Assembly: GCA_037577475.1 (NCBI GenBank)
Contig: CM075193.1
Location: 8,456,617-8,520,616, forward strand
Reading direction: 5' to 3'
From: Chaunax sp. Z400
Taxonomy: Eukaryota > Chordata > Actinopteri > Lophiiformes > Chaunacidae
DNA: 64,000 nucleotides
In this document: in pieces, positions 58,960 through 64,000 of the stretch
How positions within the stretch are numbered: position 1 is the first letter of the stretch
How the letters are laid out: each line of letters begins with the position of its first letter
Made by a program: the position numbers and the translations under genes
The notes under the pieces: generated by a model
Database searches by the model: none
Seen by the model: only the letters and a program-made list of their open reading frames with translations
Told to the model about the DNA's origin: nothing

Positions 58960-58987
58960 ATCAGCTCGACTGCAGGGTTCATTCTGC
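58960..58987 (+). repeat. 28-bp duplicated block, copy 2
   Basis: Same-strand partner of 57642-57669. The origin is unknown. Confidence 0.8.
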
Positions 58988-59094
58988 AGTACTTACCTCT
59001 ATAAGGTTTTAGGGTCAGTATCAACAAGTAAGTACAATTAAACTGGTATTCATTCCATATATAAAGTTTTATATAATATTCATAATATTAAACT

Positions 59095-59119
59095 TATCTG
59101 TCTGTCTGTCTATCTATCT
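59095..59119. repeat. (TCTG)/(TCTA) microsatellite
   Basis: Short compound tetranucleotide run. Confidence 0.85.
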
Positions 59120-60316
59120 TTTCTTTATCCATCTTTTATCTGTTTATGTATCTTTTCATTTTCTTCAACATAATGAGATGGTGCCTTTTCTTAATTTGAC
59201 CAATATCATAAAACCTAGAGAGCAGTCAGAGAATGCTTAACTTGACTGATGCCATTCTAACTAAAACCTGAAGAATCGGAAAACTGTTTCCAAGCTATGT
59301 TGACACAAAATCCTGAAATAATTGTTTATCAGCAGGCCTCTCAAAGAACAAATGGCTGCACTTGTGAGTGTGTACGTTTCACCGTGAGATCAACTGTTTT
59401 ATCTTTGTACCTATAGGGTTTGACACTATGATCAATCCTTTAAATGGACTGATTTGATTAATTTGTTAATATTCTTTTACAGTCTTGCAGGGGCTAACCC
59501 TAACCCACAACTGAACATTAAAGAACCAGTTTTTTATTTATTTATTTAGTCGTTTATTCAGTCATTTAATTAGTTACACTCAAACTTTTGCACTGGTGAC
59601 ACTTGATAACCTTCTGTCTAAAAAACAGTCTTCATTCATGAGACACGTTTTGCACTCATTAAATATCTTTTTCAATCATAAATAAACAAAATAAACACAA
59701 TTTGTCACAAAAAAGATTATAAAGCTGTTTAAATATCCCTATTAAATGGCAGGCTGAGAGACTGTGAGTCAGACAGAAAAGAAGACATATACAAAGCAGA
59801 CAGTCAGATACTGACAGTAAGCAGGATTTAATTTAGGGTTAATATAAAAATGTTGCTTGGGATGTGTTTTCTGATTCTGTTAAAGATTTATCAGTATAAT
59901 TTATCAACACTAGTAAAACAGCTGAAACACACTTTAGATGCTTATGTTTGTATGCAAATAAGCCTGAAATTATTGGCCAAAATATATGTGTGCCTGTAAT
60001 AATGAATTTACATTAACATTTAAAGAGAATCAAAACTGTCACAGCACATTTACAGCCATCATTTTACCTATATTATATTTTCAGCAATAGAAATATAATT
60101 TGGCAGCCATGACACCCTTGAACTCATTAGGTATGGTGTTTCCTTTTTCTCATCTAAAAAAATCTTAGTTTAAAGAAAAGGGCAAATGCAAAGTTAGAAT
60201 GTGAATATGACAGCTAATCCTGCTAACCCTATACAAAATTGGTACACGGATCATTTGGTTGCCATGCAACTGTTTGCCTTAATGTGGAAATAGCCTATGG
60301 ATGATGTTCAACATGT

Positions 60317-60338
60317 AAAAAAAAAAAAAAAAAAAAAA
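60317..60338 (+). repeat. Poly-A run (22 bases)
   Basis: Uninterrupted A run in intergenic DNA. No associated element is visible. Confidence 0.9.
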
Positions 60339-63300
60339 TCAAGTATATTTAAAGAAGAGAAGGACACAATTTATAAGCCAAGAACAAATTATACATCAGA
60401 ACATACAGTCACAGTCACTTCAATCAGTGATGTCACAGCAGGTGTTTCCAATAGCTATAATTGCTGCTGGTAGGTGACTTGAAAATGAACAAGTTTTAAA
60501 GCTTCAAACTACAGAGACCACTGCCTTTGGTATTTAACTTGCTTTTGATGACTCACCAAGTTATTTATTTCTTCACATCTCAATAATGTCGTGACACTGT
60601 GTGTGTTCAAACTGCATGTTGTTGAAAAGTGGCCATATTAAAAGTCCAAATTACAGGACACATCGTTCAAACAGGAACAAGAAGCCTTGACCTTCTTCAG
60701 CAATTCACAACTAATCATTTTAATTTCGATGGTTGGGTAGGCCTACATTTTAAACCTACTCCATAAATAAAGTATGTTTATATGTATTGCAAAAGTTCCC
60801 ACAAAGGCAAAGTAAAGGATCTCCAGTTTTTGCAAAATTCACTTTTTGCCCCAATTTAGAGTGCCGTATCTCCCCTTCAATCTGTTTGAATGTTAGAACA
60901 TTGAACATTGATTCATCTGTTGGTATGTAACACAGATATAAAGCACTAAAGTGATTTCCCTGTATACGTCATTATCATTAAATACATGGGTGGCACTGAG
61001 AGTTAATTTAGTATCAAAATTAATATATTAACTTCCAATTTAATTTTTATACAATCAGAACTTTTCTGCCAGTATTCCCTTCTTACCTTATTTGCAGCAA
61101 TGTTGTAGTTTAGACCTTTTTAATATTCTTCATAACTATCCATTGTAGCAACCTCTTTCTTTTGACTTAAGTAGATGGCATGCAATCTGAGTGGAAGAAA
61201 AGTGAAATGATGCTCCAACAACTTCTTTTTATGGGATGGAGCACAGTGCACGATGAAGAAAACCTGGGTGAGTTGATAACCACTGTTGTAAAATACATTT
61301 AGTCTGACTGGGGTTTTAGGTTTTGTCAAGTCAACTCATGCAAAGAAAACCTGGCTGTTTTGAACTTACTTCGTCATGTGTGTCATGATTTGGGCTTTAG
61401 TTTATCAGTACAGTTCTTTTTTGCATTTGGACCCTTTATTCTGAACTGCAGAGTTAACAGTACAGTATATCCCCCCCGATATTTCCCTCAGGCACTGGTG
61501 GACAACAAAACATTGTTTTTAAATTAGTCATAATCATTGAAATATGACTCCATATATGCTGCTACAAGTTTAAGATAAATATGTTTATTCCTTTAAATAG
61601 TTTGACAACAGAGGTTGAATTGTATAGAAGTGATACGCAATCAAAAATCTTCCACCATTTACAAGTCTATTTGCTGAATTCCCTAATATCTACTCTATCT
61701 TTATTAGTACATTTGGTTTTGCCAGCTTTTGTAAAGTCATTATAAGATCTAAGACAAGCTGTGTCCTATCACTGAGCAAACTAAAATAAATTGAGGTGAA
61801 ATATGAGGAGCTGCAGTCTGTGCAGTCCAGTGACAGGCAAAGAACAAATTCTGAAAACTGAGCCTCTAAGTGGTGACTGTTGATGCAATTTTCATAGTTG
61901 TGCTCAAAGTTCTAAATAAATAAATGCTTCACACCTCAACTTCTATTAAAATTCTGTGTTGTTCACCTTTAAAAGATTTGCTCCTCACTGCTGTTAATGT
62001 AATTGCTTCCTGCCCCACAGTCACTGAAATAAAATGTCCAAGGTAATGAGGCTTGCCTAGTGTGCTAGGTGGGCTTCCATAGTGTGCTAATTTGAAGGTA
62101 CCATAATTCAGGCTAAGACAGATGCATTTTCCTATTATTTCATCCAGTAGGTAAAAATATGACAATCTTTATGAGGTCTGAATTGCTCCGTTTTGTTTAT
62201 TATTTCATTCCGCCTTCTGTTTCTCAGTTCTATCCTCACTCCCTGTTTCATACACTCCATCTCATTACTTTCACTCCCTCCACAGAAGGACTGGCTGTCT
62301 CACCTCCTTAGGACTGTGGTTTACATCCAAACTAATAGCAGTCAGAGGGCCTGGTGTTCAGATTATAAAGACCCATTCCCTGGGGATAAAACCAGCGAAG
62401 TCCCAATATGAGATAGAGACTCAACCCTGTACCCTCCTATATACTAATCAAGTAGACAAATAAAGTTTTGATTAAGAAATGCTCCTCAGTGGGGTTACAG
62501 GGCTTAAGAGAGGGTGACAGAATGGGGGAGGGGGATATGAGAGGAACCAGAGGCAACACTTGAGCTTCACCTATGGAATGAAGCACAATAAAGGGATATT
62601 CATTAAATATCTGGGAGCCTACAGGCTATTGAACATCACAGACAACATCGGTCATTCATAATGGAAAAAACCCCATTACAACTTGGTCATTACAAAAATA
62701 TATTGAATAATCAATTCAATTACTTTGCATTTTATCACCTCTCCCAAAGAGCAGAATGCATCTTTTAGGGTGAGGCATCAAGATTAATTGCTGTGGAAAT
62801 TAATTTGGAGAGTAATTTTCATCATTAAAAAAAATACATTTTGCTTTATCAGCATGAGTCAGAGCAGCGATGTTTGTTGTGTGGATGTCCTTTCTGTGCT
62901 GCCTCTAATCCACAGAATCAAATCTGTTATAGGCGTCCTATTAATTTCGGTGTTTTGAAATGCCTGGATGAAAAATTCCTCTCAGTCAGTCATGTGCAGT
63001 TAATGAAGAGTGCAACAACAACAAAAAAAACACTAACTAAAAACAATTTCTTATTATTATTTAACAAGTAGTAAAACCAAGAAACAACTGGCTGTTTAAA
63101 GTCAACACTTTACAACAAATGAAGGAAAAATGAGATAATTTGCATTGCTTCACATGACATGTCTTTATAGTTAGATAATGCTGACAATGTCCAGGCACAA
63201 TATAGTGAAAGAAACAAAGATATACTATACATATTCGCCTTCATAGGGGTTAGCATGGTAACCATCTTATCAAGGCATAATGGTGCATTTTGCCAACCTC

Positions 63301-63989
63301 TCTGCAATTTAATGCAGAGAGGTTTTGCTCTTTTGTGCACTAAGATTATAGTGCCTGTGCAATTATCTGCAACTGGAAAGATGTATCTCTTTCTAACGAT
63401 TTAAGTACTGACTACTGCTATGAACTGCAACCGAAAAAGATACTTTTCTAATCGCTATATTGTTTTCTTTTTCAGGAAATACAGTCCTGAGAGTCTTATC
63501 CTGAGATGAGAACATGCATGTCAAGATTCTGCTCTGTTATGGATCTGTCTCTGTATCCAAAGTGAGAATAACGTCCTCTTGCATCATCACACGTCTAAGG
63601 ATTTCTTCATATTTCCAATCTGCTAGCTATTAGAAAGTATCCCAAGTGAACACGAAGGTGATAATACAAAGCAAATCAAATGGTGTATGCTTGAAAATGC
63701 ATTCACACCTTACTGCCTGTCTGCCTGTCTGTCTGTATCTCTCCGGCATATGTGCAGTGCACACACACACTTACCCACACCACCACAGTTACTCAAATGA
63801 GTATTGTGTAGTCAGATACCACTGCTGTGTGTCACACAGTTTATGGGCCTGCTAGCTTTTAAGTGTCCTTTTAAGATGTTCTGCTGAGCCATTAGTAGCA
63901 CTTCACCATAAAACTACATCATTTATGGAGCTGAATCGCTGAGTTGTGCCTGTGCCCTCAAAGACAAGGGTTACTAATAGGACTAAAAG

Positions 63990-64000
63990 TAGGGCTGTCC
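63990..64000 (+). mobile_element. Possible start of a hAT-type terminal repeat, cut by window edge
   Basis: TAGGGCTGTCC shares its first nine bases, TAGGGCTGT, with the reverse-complemented right end of the hAT-type element at 35405-35760. Too short to be certain. Confidence 0.35.

Larger units (their letters stand above)
57670..64000. other. Intergenic to the right edge
   Basis: AT-rich, with the short duplicated block at 58960, a TCTG/TCTA run, a 22-base poly-A (60317-60338) and a CTGC/CTGT run near 63713-63737. No gene is recognised. The final 11 bases resemble a hAT terminal repeat. Confidence 0.6.

Noticed and set aside
59095..59119. Tandem repeats here and at 63713-63737 as a possible CRISPR array
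   Set aside because: They are simple 4-base microsatellites without spacers, in a vertebrate genome.

Overview
The window is vertebrate nuclear DNA, most likely from a bony fish. Genes are split by GT-AG introns. The DNA is AT-rich, full of short tandem repeats, and carries LINE 3' ends and hAT-type remnants of kinds common in teleost genomes. I cannot name the species from sequence alone.

About 2.3 to 41.7 kb on the + strand is one large gene, the orthologue of TACC2 (transforming acidic coiled-coil protein 2), entered after its first exon(s), which lie off the left edge. I reconstruct 22 coding exons with consistent splice phases from 2327 to the stop at 40816, about 3,495 residues in this window. 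They include one 6.2-kb exon (5903-12108), an exon with three SDP repeats (28995-30369), and the coiled-coil TACC domain spread over small exons from about 37.5 kb to 40.8 kb. Two alternative first exons lie inside the gene, at 23637-23695 and 27603-27793. Both end in phase 2 and splice in frame to the exon at 28476, giving products of about 1,024 and 1,068 residues that keep the SDP repeats and TACC domain but lack the giant N-terminal part. The first resembles the known short mammalian TACC2 N-terminus. The second resembles the N-terminus of the paralogue TACC1.

About 1.2 kb past the tacc2 poly(A) signal is a small three-exon gene (42945-45844, + strand). It encodes a 123-residue, probably GPI-anchored Ly6/uPAR (three-finger) protein with ten cysteines. 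Its second intron holds a 200-bp TA repeat.

From about 46.9 kb to the right edge I see no supportable gene. This stretch is AT-rich intergenic DNA, or an intron of a gene off-window, with two LINE 3' fragments, microsatellites and AT-rich palindromes. The last 11 bases look like the start of another hAT-type terminal repeat.

Most notable: the TACC1-like alternative leader of tacc2, a 9-nt in-frame microexon in the coiled coil, a perfect 21-bp hairpin in the tacc2 3' UTR, and an RVxF-type (PP1-docking-like) motif in the giant exon. No bacterial-type system, CRISPR array, tRNA or rRNA was seen.
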